Shown here: positions 36,275 to 50,665 of the stretch, piece by piece
Position numbering within the stretch: the first letter of the stretch is position 1
Layout: every line of letters starts with the position of its first letter
NCBI GenBank assembly: GCA_963971535.1
Contig: OZ020587.1
Span: forward strand, 164,403,140-164,467,139
DNA length: 64,000 nucleotides
Source of the DNA: Notolepis coatsorum
Taxonomy: Eukaryota > Chordata > Actinopteri > Aulopiformes > Paralepididae
Reading direction: 5' to 3'
The notes under the pieces: generated by a model
Told to the model about the DNA's origin: nothing
Seen by the model: only the letters and a program-made list of their open reading frames with translations
Databases searched by the model: none
Position numbers and translations under genes: made by a program

Positions 36275-36362
36275 GGTTGAGGGGGCGTGGTCCTATGTTG
36301 AGGGGGCGTGGTCCTATGTTGATGGGGCGTGGCCCTATGTTGAGGGGGCGTGGCCCTCTGTT
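36275..36362. repeat. 21-bp GGGGGCGTGG repeat (4 copies)
   Basis: Unit GTTGAGGGGGCGTGGTCCTA; each copy contains a GGGGCGTGG (KLF/Sp-type) motif, in stk39 intron 2. Confidence 0.85.
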
Positions 36363-36603
36363 CAATGAAAGCAGATGTCAAGTTAGTGTCATAATACATG
36401 AAGCTTTTGTTATTGATTAATTAAATTATCATTTAAAAAAATGTGGCGGGTCCAAAATCAATGCCGTTATTTACGTGTTGTGTGCATGTATCCCCTCCCT
36501 ACTTCCCATTTCCCCACGTGTAATGAATGCACCTGATCGGATAAATTACATGCTGGTGCTCTAGTGCGACATCTAGTGGCTGAATGTTATCTATAGCACC
36601 TTT

Positions 36604-37064
36604 TTTTTTTATTATCTTTTTCCTCCTTCTTTTTCCGTTTTTCTCCCCTCCCAATGTTAGTCGTTATGCCAATTCCCAATCCCCTTCCTGGTCGTTGCGC
36701 ACTCTACCCCCTACCGTCGGTCTGGGAGGGCGTAGACTATCATATGCTTCCTCCGACACATGTGTACCCAGCCCACCGCTTCTTTTCACCTGGCAGCGCG
36801 GACTCTCACTGGGAGAGTGTAACGTGTGGAAGGTCACACTACCTCTCTTAGATCCTTCCCTTGCTGTGCAGGCGCCCCGACCGAACTGTAGGAGTCGCTG
36901 TCCACAACGACCTAGACCCACCCACCGGCTTTCCTCCCGCTGGCTCTGCCAATCGAGCCAGTATGACGGCCGGCCAAGCCGGAGGCAACGCTGACAGCTG
37001 GATTCGATACCAGTGTCTCTTGCGTTGGTGACAAGCGCCTTGTTCGCTGCGCCACCCATCCGCC
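36604..37064 (-). mobile_element. SINE-1 copy with 17-bp target duplication
   Basis: Flanked by ttatctatagcaccttt (36587-36603, 37065-37081). The minus-strand head GGATGGGTGGCGCAGCGAAC and body match SINE-1 but are more diverged than 4918-5403. Confidence 0.85.
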
Positions 37065-37559
37065 TTATCTATAGCACCTTTAACTAAATTGCTGCAAAGT
37101 ACTTTTGGTCAGTGGAATAGCTACAGTAGCGGATATCCTTTACAACTACTGACAACTAACTGACAACTGACTGACCGACTGACGGGCCAATCAGGGTCAC
37201 CTGAGTACATCTTCAGGGAAGCAGACTGGATATCTGAAACGGTTTGATTCTGTTGATATCCAGGGGGATAGACATCAAAGGGCGTTAGTCATCATTTTCA
37301 CAACAACAGTTCTAACATGTTGGACAATTTCACATCAACATACATCTACATAATATTCCTTAATTTCCCCAAGGGGATCAATAAAGGAATATCTTATCTT
37401 ACTGTATCTTAAAAATGCAATGAGATTGAAAAACATGCTTTTCATTGTACTGAATCCTTAAGGTGTATTCAAATCTGTTATTTTGCATAATCTTGACAAA
37501 TCATTATCAGTGGCCTCTTGTTTTGAATTGTTGTAGAGAAACCGAACCTGCAATAAAAA

Positions 37560-37827
37560 CACCTAACTTGCTTTTATTTTTGTTGTTGTTGTTCTGCTTC
37601 TTCTCCTTCTCCTTCTTCTTCTTTTTCTTCTTCTCCTTTTCTGCTTCTTCTCATTTTTCTGCTTCTTCTCCTTCTCCTTTTTCTTCTTCTTCTCCTTCTC
37701 CCTGTTCTTCTCCTTCTGCCTCTTCTTCCCCCCCTCCTTGTTCTTCTCATCCCCCTCCTCCTTCTCCTCCTCCTCCTTCGCCTCCTCATCCTTCTCATCC
37801 TCCTTCTCGTCTTGTTGTTTTTCTCCT
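37560..37827 (+). promoter_or_regulatory. 260-bp pyrimidine tract before the exon 3 acceptor
   Basis: Almost pure CTTCTT/CTCCTT mirror-like sequence leading into cctgacag|exon 3. It contains the splice-site pyrimidine tract but is far longer than needed. Long Lys/Arg/Glu frames on the minus strand are artefacts. Confidence 0.8.
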
Positions 37828-37829
37828 GA

Positions 37830-39655
<1,826 letters not shown>

Positions 39656-40388
39656 CTCTCCCTTAAAATATGTAAATAAAGTACTTATCGACCACAGGAA
39701 AAAGGTACATATTGTACGTTATGTTATAGCCATAAGTAATATATTGATGTATTTACGAAAATGTACAATGTGTACGTATTACAAAATAAGTAACATATTA
39801 TATAAGAGAGAGTTGGGCTTAACTACAGTTGAGAGAGAGAGAGAGAGAGAGTTGGGCTTAACTACAGTTGTTTATTTTGGACTTCGCAGATACAAAACGT
39901 AAATATATATTACGTATGGCTATAACATAATGTATATGGTCGATTAGTACTTTATTTAAGTTTTTTGACGAGACCATGTTTCCCTGTGATCTGCCACCAG
40001 TAGCTATCTGTGAGCGAGTGAGTTGAGTGAATGAATAATGTGAAAGAGTGAGTGGATGAGTGAGTTAGTCATTTAGTGACAGTGCCGGTGTACGAGTTGC
40101 TCCACATCTAAAAAAAACAATACATGCCACGTCTGCTCGACTATATTTAGATTAGGTCATTAATATAACTGTCTAAATATACAGTGGTACTGCACGTGCA
40201 TAGCCAATGTGATGATTCTTCTATGTAAACGCCCCCTGTTCAGAAAGTCTATGCTTTGACCTACATTTGACCTGGCAGGTCATGTGCCCCATTTGTCATA
40301 TGCCATTCATGCAGTGGTTGGTTGAGCTCAAGCAGTGTAAGTGGCTCAGAGGGGTTCCACCTTTGATGTTGTTGGTGTCACAGTAACA
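39656..40388. other. stk39 intron 3, no supported gene
   Basis: Contains a duplicated GAGAGAGTTGGGCTTAACTA (39804 and 39843) and an inverted pair around it (TACGTATTAC / ATATTACGTA). Confidence 0.4.
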
Positions 40389-41370
40389 CACACTCTTTAA
40401 TGTCTATAATTTACACACACTCTTTAATGTCTACCATTTACACACACTCTTTACTGTCTACCATTTACACACACTCTTTAATATCTACCATTTACACACA
40501 CTCTTTACTGTCTACCATTTACACACACTCTTTACTGTCTACCATTTACACACACTCTTTAATGTCTACCATTTACACACACTCTTTACTGTCTACCATT
40601 TACACACACTCTTTAATGTCTACCATTTACACACACACTTTAATGTCTACCATTTACACACAGTCTACCATTTACACACACTGTTTAATGTATACCATTT
40701 ACACACACTCTTTACTGTCTACCATTTACACACACTCTTTAATGTCTACCATTTACACACACTCTTTACTGTCTACCATTTACACACACTCTTTACTGTC
40801 TACCATTTACACACACTCTTTAATGTCTACCATTTACACACACTCTTTACTGTCTACCATTTACACACACTCTTTAATGTCTACCATTTACACACACTCT
40901 TTACTGTATACCATTTACACACACTCTTTACTGGCTACCATTTACACACACTCTTTAATGTCTACCATTTACACACACTCTTTAATGTCTATCATTTACA
41001 CACACTATTTAATGTCTACCATTTACACACACTCTTTAATGTCTACCATTTACACACACTCTTTAATGTCTATCATTTACACACACTATTTAATGTCTAT
41101 AATTTACACACACTCTTTACTGTCTACCGTTTACACACACTTTAATGTACCATTTACATACACTCTTTAATGTCTATCATTTACACACACTTTATTGTCT
41201 ACCATTTACACACACTATTTAATGTTCATTTACATACACTCTTTACTGTCTACCATTTACACACACACTTTACTGTCTACCATTTACACACTCTTTAATG
41301 TCTGCCATTTACACACACTCTTTACTGTCTACCATTTACACACACTCTTTAATGTCTATCATTGCTAACA
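40389..41370. repeat. 27-bp minisatellite (~36 copies)
   Basis: Unit TTTACACACACTCTTTAATG + TCTACCA. As 27 is a multiple of three, it yields a 256-codon open frame of IYTHSLMST repeats that is not a gene. Confidence 0.95.
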
Positions 41371-41591
41371 GTCGTTATTCACACACCTTTGAAAAAAAGA
41401 AGATGGTTGGTATGGAAAGTGGGATAATGTAACATAATCAGATGATCTGACTGCTTTATTGCTGATGTTGTTCTGTGTCACCAAACACTCAACTAATGAC
41501 CTGCCTACTGTGTTTTCTGCACCAACCTATCAACTGATTATCTAACTACTGTATTTTTTACACCAACCTCGCAACCAATGTTAATCTAGAC

Positions 41592-42340
41592 CAGGGGTCA
41601 GCAACCTTTTTGATTCAAAGGGCCATTTTAAAATGCCCATGTTAATCAGTGTGCCATATCAACATTAAGGTTAACATTAAGTAAAATTATGACACCACCT
41701 CAAAATCACATAAATATCCAACAGATCTGTAATTGTATCCCATCCATATAGGCAATGTGCATAGCAATAGTTTTGATAACCATTTTCCTCTCATAATTAT
41801 ATAAGAGCGCTATACAAGAATGCTGCCGTCATCCTATGTATCGGAGGAAGCATGTGATAGACTTCAGGGCTCCCTAGACCGGCAAGTAGGGGGCAAATGC
41901 GTGCAACAACCAGGAAGGGGAGGGGGGAATTGGCATAACGACTAGATTGGGATGGGAGAAAAATACGTAAAAAACAGGAGGAGAAAAAGTGGATACAAAA
42001 AAAAATAATGCTGCCGTCTTTATGAGATGCTTGCTTGCCATACCTGGACACATTCAGCCTCGTCTGCCTCATCCTGTAAAGTTTTCTCATGTTTGGTCTC
42101 GAAATGGCGTTTAACACTCAATATTCGGCAAACAACAACAGACTGACCCTTCTGATTGGCTCTGACCCTGAAATATCCATGGTATATCAGTCAAACGACC
42201 ATAAATAACAGGCTGTGCAACTGCCAACAGCTGTGAAAGAGGTAACTCGGCGTGGGGATGAGAGGACACTTCAACATCTCCAAAAAGGTTCCTCTCTTAC
42301 ACACAATGGTGGCACTCGTGCCTAAGGTTGCTGACCCCTG
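41592..42340. mobile_element. hAT-type element
   Basis: Ends CAGGGGTCAGCAACC / GGTTGCTGACCCCTG, a perfect inverted repeat, with perfect duplication atctagac (41584-41591, 42341-42348). A truncated SINE-1 lies inside (41831-42006). Confidence 0.92.
41831..42006 (+). mobile_element. truncated SINE-1 inside hAT
   Basis: Flanked by aatgctgccgtc (41819-41830, 42007-42018). It keeps the SINE-1 middle and 3' end (GATTGGGATGGGAGAAAAAT). Confidence 0.8.
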
Positions 42341-43092
42341 ATCTAGACTCTGGGTAATTAGGTAACCATCACAACTAACTGCCTGAGTAACTATTTCCTG
42401 CTTGCGCTGGTCAAACAGAAACCGATGCGAGAAAAGAAAGAAATAGCTGAAAATAAAGATGTTCAACTTAGATTTTTAAGACGGATGTAGAATTGAAGCA
42501 ACTCAAAGTTGTATGTTATGGTAACTGACATCTCTGCTGTGATGACCTGCAACACTTAGCTACGGGTTTAGCTGTAACGGTATTTACCATAACATACTGC
42601 CTCTCATATTCCATTGCTAAAGAAACAACAAGCTATTTACCTTTTAAATTATTATTATTATTATAATTTTAAGATCATTTGTACCACCATGGTTGTGAAC
42701 GTTGAATGAGTAATGAGTCAACAGGCGCATTAACAAATGATTTATAGGGCCCTTAAAATTTCACTCTCATGACGAATGGACGACTGCATTATTATTGCGC
42801 TTTTCTAGTACCAGGACACAAAGCGTTCTACAATGGAGCGACTGCAGTCTGGGTGCCCCCCCCCCCAGCCCCCCAGTAGGAATGGAACCCCTAAACCTGG
42901 TAGCGTGAAGCTTGAGATATGCTTCAACGGCAGCTGTCACCGATATTTTGCGCGTGGGAGCTAGGCCGGCTAGCTTCCACGTCAGTTCAACGAGTGTGTT
43001 GCGGTACACCATCAAACCACTAGGTGGCTATGCTGCGTTGTGTCGTAAAAATTGCTATATTTTCGGCTATATTTTCTTCCATTTGGTCCAGT

Positions 43093-43825
43093 GCATGTGA
43101 GCGGATCGGAGCGTGAGCGGCGCGGGGCGCGGAGCGGCCGGTTTTGACGTGAGCGAGGAGTGGGTTTTAAAATGAGTCGGCGCGACGTCCGGAGCGAGAG
43201 TTCTCCTCCGCTCCAATCCACTCCAGGCCGCTCACAGTGGTTTAACACTGATGTAATATATACATGCAGTACAATGCCAAAGCAACAGATGGCGATGTAC
43301 AAACATGAAGGCCATTTTCAACCAATGAGAAGGGTGAACCTGTGATAGGCTGTTCGTTCAGGCTTTGTCACTGTAGAGACGCCCACACTCACTCCAGTTA
43401 GAAAAAGTATATCGACGCCATTGTTGTTGACGTTAGCTTACATGCTAACGTTAATGGCAGCGACCATAGCATTGTGGCTCGGCTAGCCTATCATCGCTTA
43501 ATAGAGATAGTGAATGGATAAACAACGTTATTTAACATTGCAGAATGGCTACAATTACAATGCGGCTCAATACAAACAATTGTTAAGGGGCCCAGGGGGT
43601 GTAGACTGTTGTAGTTTGAGCTCATTTACACCATGCTCCAAAAAAAGAAGAAAAAAAACTGCCGAGCGATCTGGCGCGGGGAGCGGGGAGCGCTCGATTC
43701 AAGGTGAGCGGGGAGCGAGCGGAGAGCGACTTGGGGGCGGGGTCAACATGAGTGATTAGCGGAGCGGACCAAGCTTTAAAGAGCGAAGAGCGGATTTCTC
43801 GGCCGCGCCGATCCGCTCACGTGGT
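43093..43825. mobile_element. GC-rich AGCGG element with inverted ends
   Basis: Ends GTGAGCGGATCGG / CCGATCCGCTCAC are complementary, and AGCGG/GAGCG motifs cluster near both ends. A LINE-A 3' fragment (43510-43592, minus) is inside. No target duplication could be fixed, so the class is open. Confidence 0.5.
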
Positions 43826-44252
43826 CTGATTTGGTCCCATGTTTGTAATGTAGTCAATCACGATCGATGATTGTTATCGAACGCTCCGACTGAGCTCCCG
43901 AGATGATAAGCGGTAAATACTAGAAGTACATCAGAGGAACACGTACCCGGCCCGGCCCAGGGCAGTGGCCAATCGCAGCTCTGCGCTTTCCACGTTAGCT
44001 TGCATCGATTCGACGCGCAGTTAAAAAATGTTGGCCAGCTGCATGTAGGCGTCGACCGGTAGGCTTGCGGGAGCTCGGTTAAACGTACCCATCGGAACAC
44101 AGGGACAAGGTTCTGGGGGTCAGATCTGATCCCAGGCCAGCAGGGCGGGGGGTACACATACTGTAGTTCCAGAAGCGCGCAGGGTCTTAACCACTACGCC
44201 ATCTCTGCACTCAGCTCTCTCTCTCTCTCTGTTTATGATCTTTCTTTTTTAG

Positions 44253-44391
44253 GATCCATGCTGGATATAATTAAGCACACCAGCAAAGATGAGCCCAAGT
44301 ACGGATTGTTAGACGAGCCCATCATCGCCACCATCCTGAGGGAAGTGCTGGAGGGCCTGGACTACCTGCACAGAAACGGACAGATTCACAG
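44253..44391 (+). CDS. stk39: stk39 coding exon 4
   Basis: Acceptor tcttttttag, donor gtgaca. Encodes the end of Gly110, residues 111-155 and two bases of Arg156. It begins [20 protein letters not shown] and ends with [13 protein letters not shown], covering helices D and E up to the catalytic loop. The part between SMLDIIK and IIATIL ([15 protein letters not shown], residues 118-132) differs strongly from mammalian SPAK, is one residue shorter as I recall the family, and lacks the Gly-Glu-His seen there. The rest is highly conserved, so the exon looks functional. Confidence 0.94.
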
Positions 44392-44779
44392 GTGACACAT
44401 CCCGTTTTTTTTTTTTTTTTATAATTTTTTTTTAAATAAAATACAAATACAAATAAAATAAAATATATCTTCCTAGACATGGAAGCAATTGTCAACATAG
44501 CTCAAGACAAATGGTTTTGTTCGAGAAGGGACAGAAAGAAGCAAAGCTTATCTGGTCCTGCCCCTTCCTTACAATATCATATTAATATGTAATAAGTTAT
44601 CTATCAATATCAAAAATAATATACAGTACCTATCCACTACAGCAAAAGATAAATGATTACAAAAATACTAGTTCACGTTATTTTCAAGCTCCTCTAACTT
44701 ACTAACTTGTCCAAGAATTCTTGTTTTGGATCACACAGTGAGGGAACCTTTTGAAAGAACGAAGTAGAAAGACTTAATG

Positions 44780-44850
44780 TGGGGGGTGCGGCTGGGTCAC
44801 TTAGAGGTCTAAGCACTCGCCTCCCGCCGCAGAGACTCCGGGTGCGATTA
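44780..44850 (+). repeat. tRNA-like SINE fragment (weak)
   Basis: GCGGCTGGGTCACTTAGAGG ... CTCCGGGTGCGATTAAT resembles A- and B-box spacing of a tRNA-derived SINE. The B-box is poor. Confidence 0.3.
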
Positions 44851-44885
44851 ATGAAAAATGTGATACGATAGCAATAACACACTCA

Positions 44886-45002
44886 AGGTCGTGCAATATC
44901 ACGGCTGTTGGCACCGGTTTTCTGATTCGTGGAACTCTGCCCACAGCCTGGTTCCTGCTCTACGACCACATCAGTGCCAATAGCCGTGATATATCACGAC
45001 CT
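44886..45002. mobile_element. short MITE-like inverted repeat
   Basis: AAGGTCGTGCAATATCACGG and GTTGGCACCGG at the left are mirrored by GTGCCAATAGCCGTGATATA and TCACGACCTT at the right. Superfamily unknown. Confidence 0.6.
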
Positions 45003-45041
45003 TATGATATATATCACAACCTTATGATATATATCACAACT

Positions 45042-45571
<530 letters not shown>

Positions 45572-45829
45572 TCAGACACGTTCAGTGCTGGTATTGATAT
45601 GATACTGTGTGTGTGGCCGGAGGCCTGCAGGGAGGAACCAGCAGGACGGGACAGAGCGGTGGTCCCGTCGTGTGATGTATCGGATCCTGTGCCAAACCAA
45701 TCAGTCCTGTTACATCATCCAGACACAGCAGGAAGGGGCTTTATAGACCTGCTAAAAGGCCCAATCCTCAATCCACATGTGAACAAAAGTGTAGAACAAG
45801 TGTAGAACAAAACAAGTGTAGAACAAAAG

Positions 45830-46095
45830 TAAGTTTCAAGTTTCTTTATTAGTTGTCCTACAAAAATACAGAGTACTTTTATATAAAATGCTTCTTTCTG
45901 TTTTGCTCCAGAGATTGTGCTAGATAAAAATAGATAAGTATAAAATAAGTATAATAAGTATAAAATAGAAGTCAAGTACGTAGTGTTCAATGTACATATA
46001 TACAATATACAATGCAGAGTAGAAAAGTAACTGAGTTACAATACAATATACAGTACAATGCAGAAATGGGATGAGGTACAATTTAGGTACAATAG
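45830..46095 (-). mobile_element. LINE-C 3' region
   Basis: As 32030-32520: GTTTCAAGTTTCTTTATTAG, ATGCTTCTTTCTGTTTTGCT. Confidence 0.5.
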
Positions 46096-49000
46096 GTCAT
46101 TATAAGGCCATTATAGTTAACTAAAAACTAAAACTAGGTGTGAAAAAAAAACTCAGTTCTGTATCGTATGGCTCTCGCTCGGCGTCACTCTCTGCATTGT
46201 CCTCGCACACGTGCACGCGCACTGAATAAAGACCACAATGTACCTTTAATCCCAATATTTGTCTGACCACACCCCTATCAGCTTACCCATATAAGCAGGG
46301 GTGGGGCCACCCACTCGCCTCCTTCTCGCTTTCACCACAAGGAAGTGCCTCGGTAGATCCCCACTTGAAGTGATGTGATGGTAGGAGAAGAGTTGGAAAA
46401 CAAGGATACGTTGACATCATATCTTTATTTTCTCTCTCACTATTTTTGAGAAAATACGGCGATATTGTCTTCGTACTGGAGTGTCTGGAAGATGATGATC
46501 ATTCTAAAAATCCTCCACCGGTTTTCGTATTGGGAGTTCGCGCCGCTACATGCCTTTCCAACTGCAGTCCTTGCTGTGTGCTGGTTGCGGTAAAGACACA
46601 GCTGGGCTGTAGGACGCGCCGCTGTTGTGAGAAGCGGTGGGTTCCAGGTTTGGTGAGTTATGTTTTGCTGGCAAGCTCCACTTGTCTGTTAGTGCTATGG
46701 GGGCTAGTTGACAATGTTTATGAAAACCGGCCCCAGACTAGGGTCCTTTGTTCAGCCTCTTAGGCGAAAGAAGACCTTGGTCTGAAGCCCATTATAGTTT
46801 AACTAGTGGGCCACGACCATTAACACTGGTGATCCCTGTGTTTTCTGGACGAGTGGATGTTTTCTCTGTCACCGTGAGCCCCATCTTTCATATCCAAATG
46901 AGAGTATTCCTCACGAGGAAATATGGGCATAGATGTTCGGTAGCGGAAGATCTGTGTTCAAGTCAGCTACAGGCCATTTGGGTATTGTGCTGGCTCCGTC
47001 GGGTGTTGGTAAAATCACCGTTGTAAAACTGTGTTAACATCTTGTTTCTCTTTTCTCTTAAAAAGTGAGGAGGGTTTCAGAACGGCGGCCTGTCTGAGTG
47101 AGTGTTATATCATTGTGTACAAGTTCAGGTGATAGCTGTTTAGCTTACGTACTAGTGGTGGCCTACTGTTAGCCAGTCAGCTGTTAGCTGCGGCGCTAGC
47201 CTGCTGTGATCACTAGGTGGCCTACCTGGCTAGGCTAGGAAACGTTAGCTTGCTGCTATCGGCCGAGGCCCAGCGCGGGGTGGCTCCGGCCCCTCACGCT
47301 CCGCCGCGGTTCCCAACTCCCCTCTCCCTCACGGGGAGAGGCGGGGGGGATTCGAAGCTCCCCTCTGGTTGCGTGCGCCGTTCGCTCGGCGTCTCGCGGG
47401 CAGGGGCGGTAGCGACCGACGGTTAGAGCGGCCGTTAGCTTAATGCTACTCTGTTGAACGTGCTTTGATTATAACATGTTTTAAACACTCTTGACTACGA
47501 CGTCATCTTTGACAGAGGATGTTCGTCGAACCTGCCCTGGGCCAGGACGGCAAGGACTGCGTCAACAAGAGGGACCGTAGCGACGGGATGGAGCGGCGAC
47601 GCTGCCCAGACCGACAACACAAGACGGCTGTGTTTACTACGGTGCCTTGAGACTGCACTTCGCTTGATCTACGCTCCGGGTAGGCAAGGTTTGGCCAGAC
47701 CTTGTACACTTCTTCTGGCTTTCCCTTCTAAATGTTTTGTAAATAACGATGTTTTCCAAAAACGAGTGTTGCTGCACTACATTTAGGATACGACACGAGT
47801 TATGTGTGAATAGTCACTGGTATTTAGCTTCTCCATGCAAATCGGGTTGTTGTTATAGATGTGAAAATGATCTGGTTTGTTGTGTTGAGAAACATCATGT
47901 GTGTTTATATGTACCGTGTACTCACAACTAAGGGGGTTAACTAACCTATAAAGCTATGCTTAGTGACAAATGAGTAAAGAATGATTCTTTTCTCAGTCTG
48001 TAATGACAATGAACAGTGTGTTCACATATTAACAGGTTTTCCTGTTTTAAATGGCCGTATTAAGGGTAAAGTAGGAGGATTGTGTTTCCCCCCGGTTCCC
48101 TGGGGACTTCTTCATCCTCCTCTCAGACATGTTGTTGCACTACATTGTGTCACTGTGTGGTAGGGATACGATGTAACCCTTAGCTTGATTGCTGAGGTTG
48201 TGCTAAAACGGCTGGAGAAACTTTATTTTCCTAAAAGAAAAGATTGTTTGGTCGCTTTCGTGTGTGCTTAGCAAGGCCTGTGGCCAATACTAATAGAGAA
48301 TTATGTATTCTCTCATTATGAAAAACGGCGTTCCTCTGTAGAGTGTTTTTGCCATTTTTTGTAGGTGATGATGGGTTGTGTGTGTCATGTGACCTACAAC
48401 TGGGTTGGACTGGCCACAGAAGCACATGTGTAAGTTTTGTACCGGGGCTCTTGGAGAGCCCTCTCTATTCTGTGTTTTTTCCTTAGTAAAAATCAGATAG
48501 CAGGTTAGCTCATGCGCTGTGTGAAGCTGTCAGACGCTTCATAGAGCTGACTATGACTGTGTCATACTCTCTTTTTGTCATTACATCCTATCATGGGTGT
48601 GGGGTCGTAAAGGGGTGAACTGGTAACCTTTCCTTCCCCTTTTTTCTGTTGGTCAGGGGTAAACCCACCTGTCCTTCAAGGTTCCTGTCACGTTGCGGTC
48701 GGCACGTTACAGGGTGAGGGGGGGGGGGGGGGGGGGGGGGGAGTTTCCTGGTCCCACGGCCTGGAATATTGGGCGTGTGCACCGCAGAAATTCCCCGCCA
48801 TAGAGTACGTCACCGTGCGCGTCTCTGTTGGTAGGACTTCCGTGTGCTGTTCAGGTCCATGTGATGGATCTGTTTCGGGGGGTGGTCAGGGCTCCTCCTC
48901 ACCAAGCTCCTATTCTGTGAGTTGGGATTCCTTCCGTGAGGAGGGAGCCTCCTTCAGAGTACAGAGCCTCCTCCTCAGATTGTCAAGGTGAGTGGACCCT

Positions 49001-49928
49001 CTAGAAGGAGTCCTACTCTATTGTGTATGTATTCGATTCAATTAGATTATTGAGTGTGTATGGGTCAGTGCCTCCTCCCCGGAGAGCCCTAAAACCAATT
49101 TTTTACATGGCTCAAGGTGCAATATATTCTTTTCAAATTTGTACAGCTCGCGTGGAAGTCTCTCTGGGGATTCCCGTCTCCTTCTATGGGAGGTGGTGGG
49201 ATGTAAAAATGTGAAAAATGTTTACCCCCGGCTGTGTAGACTGGGATACATACTGTTGGTGCTTCCTCTTTTCGACTAAAAGAGTTGGAGTTAGGAGGTA
49301 TCACACCCCTCTTGTCGTTCCCTGGGCGCCTTGGGGATTCAATGACAGGTCTAAATAGCCTGTTCATTGATGTGGGTGTGTCCCGACGCACGTATAGTGC
49401 TAGCTCGGGGTGTTCTGTAAACAGGCGACTGACTGGCACGCCTTGGTTGCTTGAGGTTAAAACGGCGTTTTTATAAAGCAACTGGGATGGAGGTTTTTCC
49501 TCTTCCGACGACCAAATCCGACGACCTGGTTTGGTTATCGACGGATTCTCATTCATATCTGGGGGATGATGACGGAATGGATCTGAACATATGTAGAGGG
49601 GTCTCACGCCCTGGGGGTGGGCCACCGGGCGCGGTTCGCCCGAACGTCTGGGTGGCGCCTTCTTTTCATGTTTAAGATCAACACGCATATCTGCCCCTTC
49701 TCCTGGAGTAGGCATGTCGGCGTGGTTAGGGCACGGGACTGGTTCTGGTCACGTTGGTCCGGATCAGTTGAACCCGTTGTCCGCCGGGGATGCAGATCTG
49801 CTGTTCTGGTACCCTGAGGGACTTGGGCTTTTTTCAGGGGGAAAAATGCCAGGTCGGTCCGGGTGTCACAGGGTTAAGCGCTATGGAGACCCTGGTTGGG
49901 TAAATTTTTACTCAGCACTGTCGTAATG

Positions 49929-50047
49929 GCTTACGGCCATGCCGACCTGTACACGCTCGATCTCGTCAGATCTCGGCCGCTACACAGGTTGGTCCTGGTT
50001 AGTACTTGGTTGGGAGACCGCCTGGGAATACCAAGTACGGTGTGCTT
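49929..50047 (+). rRNA. 5S rRNA-like sequence inside the DIRS-like element
   Basis: 119 bp, the full 5S length. Conserved parts include ACACGCTCGATCTCGTC, GATCTCGG, CCTGGTTAGTACTTGG, then TTGGGAGACCGCCTGGGAAT and ACCAAGTAC, covering the internal promoter C-box. The A-box region (GCTACACAGGTTGGTC) and helix I pairing are altered. A run of five T occurs ~20 bp downstream. Likely a 5S-derived segment, not a working 5S gene. Confidence 0.8.
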
Positions 50048-50631
50048 GGGGCTGGTTCTCCATTCTTTTTCGCTCCTCTCTCACGCATGGCGAAGAGGGG
50101 CCTGTTGGGGTGGTCTTTGACCTCCTCTGGTGACCCTGTGCTTCCCGTATCACCGGGCCCGGTCCGAAGTCATGTTTCGTCGACCCGTAGGCCTGGGTTA
50201 ACCCTTTTTTGAAAACTGAAACACTTGTACTGCGGTATAGCCGGTGTATACCCGCAGGTGTGTTTTGGAGTTTTTTTCTTGAGGGGTTATAGGAACAACC
50301 ACCGCATTGGGTAACACCAAGGTGGTTGATTCCCTGGTGTGTTGGAGCAGTGTCAACTCCCGGGTTCACCGGTTGAGGGTGCCCCTGCACGTTCATGACA
50401 TCTGCCAATCGTGTCAGCCTTCTCTGCCTCAACCCCTCTGGGTGGGGGCTTTTTAAATGGAGGCTTGGTCATGCAACAACGCCAGCTTACGCCCCTTCCG
50501 CCGGGGTGGCTGTGTTCAGCTGTCCCCTCTGGCGCCTGTCTCGTCCGCAGTCTCCAGGCTAGGGTTAACAGCCTGTTGCCTGGTTTTTTCCCCGGTGCGC
50601 TGCCTGCTTCCGTTGGTTAACCTTTTTTGTG

Positions 50632-50665
50632 TGCTTACGGCCATGCTGACTGCCTGTTCTGCAGG
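50632..50665 (+). repeat. second, truncated 5S-like head
   Basis: GCTTACGGCCATGCTGACTG repeats the first ~20 bp of the 5S-like segment at 49929, with a small insertion, and then diverges. Confidence 0.5.

Noticed and set aside
40400-41170. 256-codon open frame of IYTHSLMST repeats
   Set aside because: It is the translation of a 27-bp minisatellite whose unit length is a multiple of three; other frames are also open and there is no unique domain.
49089-49715. 208-codon minus-strand frame in the DIRS-like element
   Set aside because: Pro/Arg-rich, with no recognisable motif and no match to RT, RNase H, methyltransferase or tyrosine recombinase signatures.
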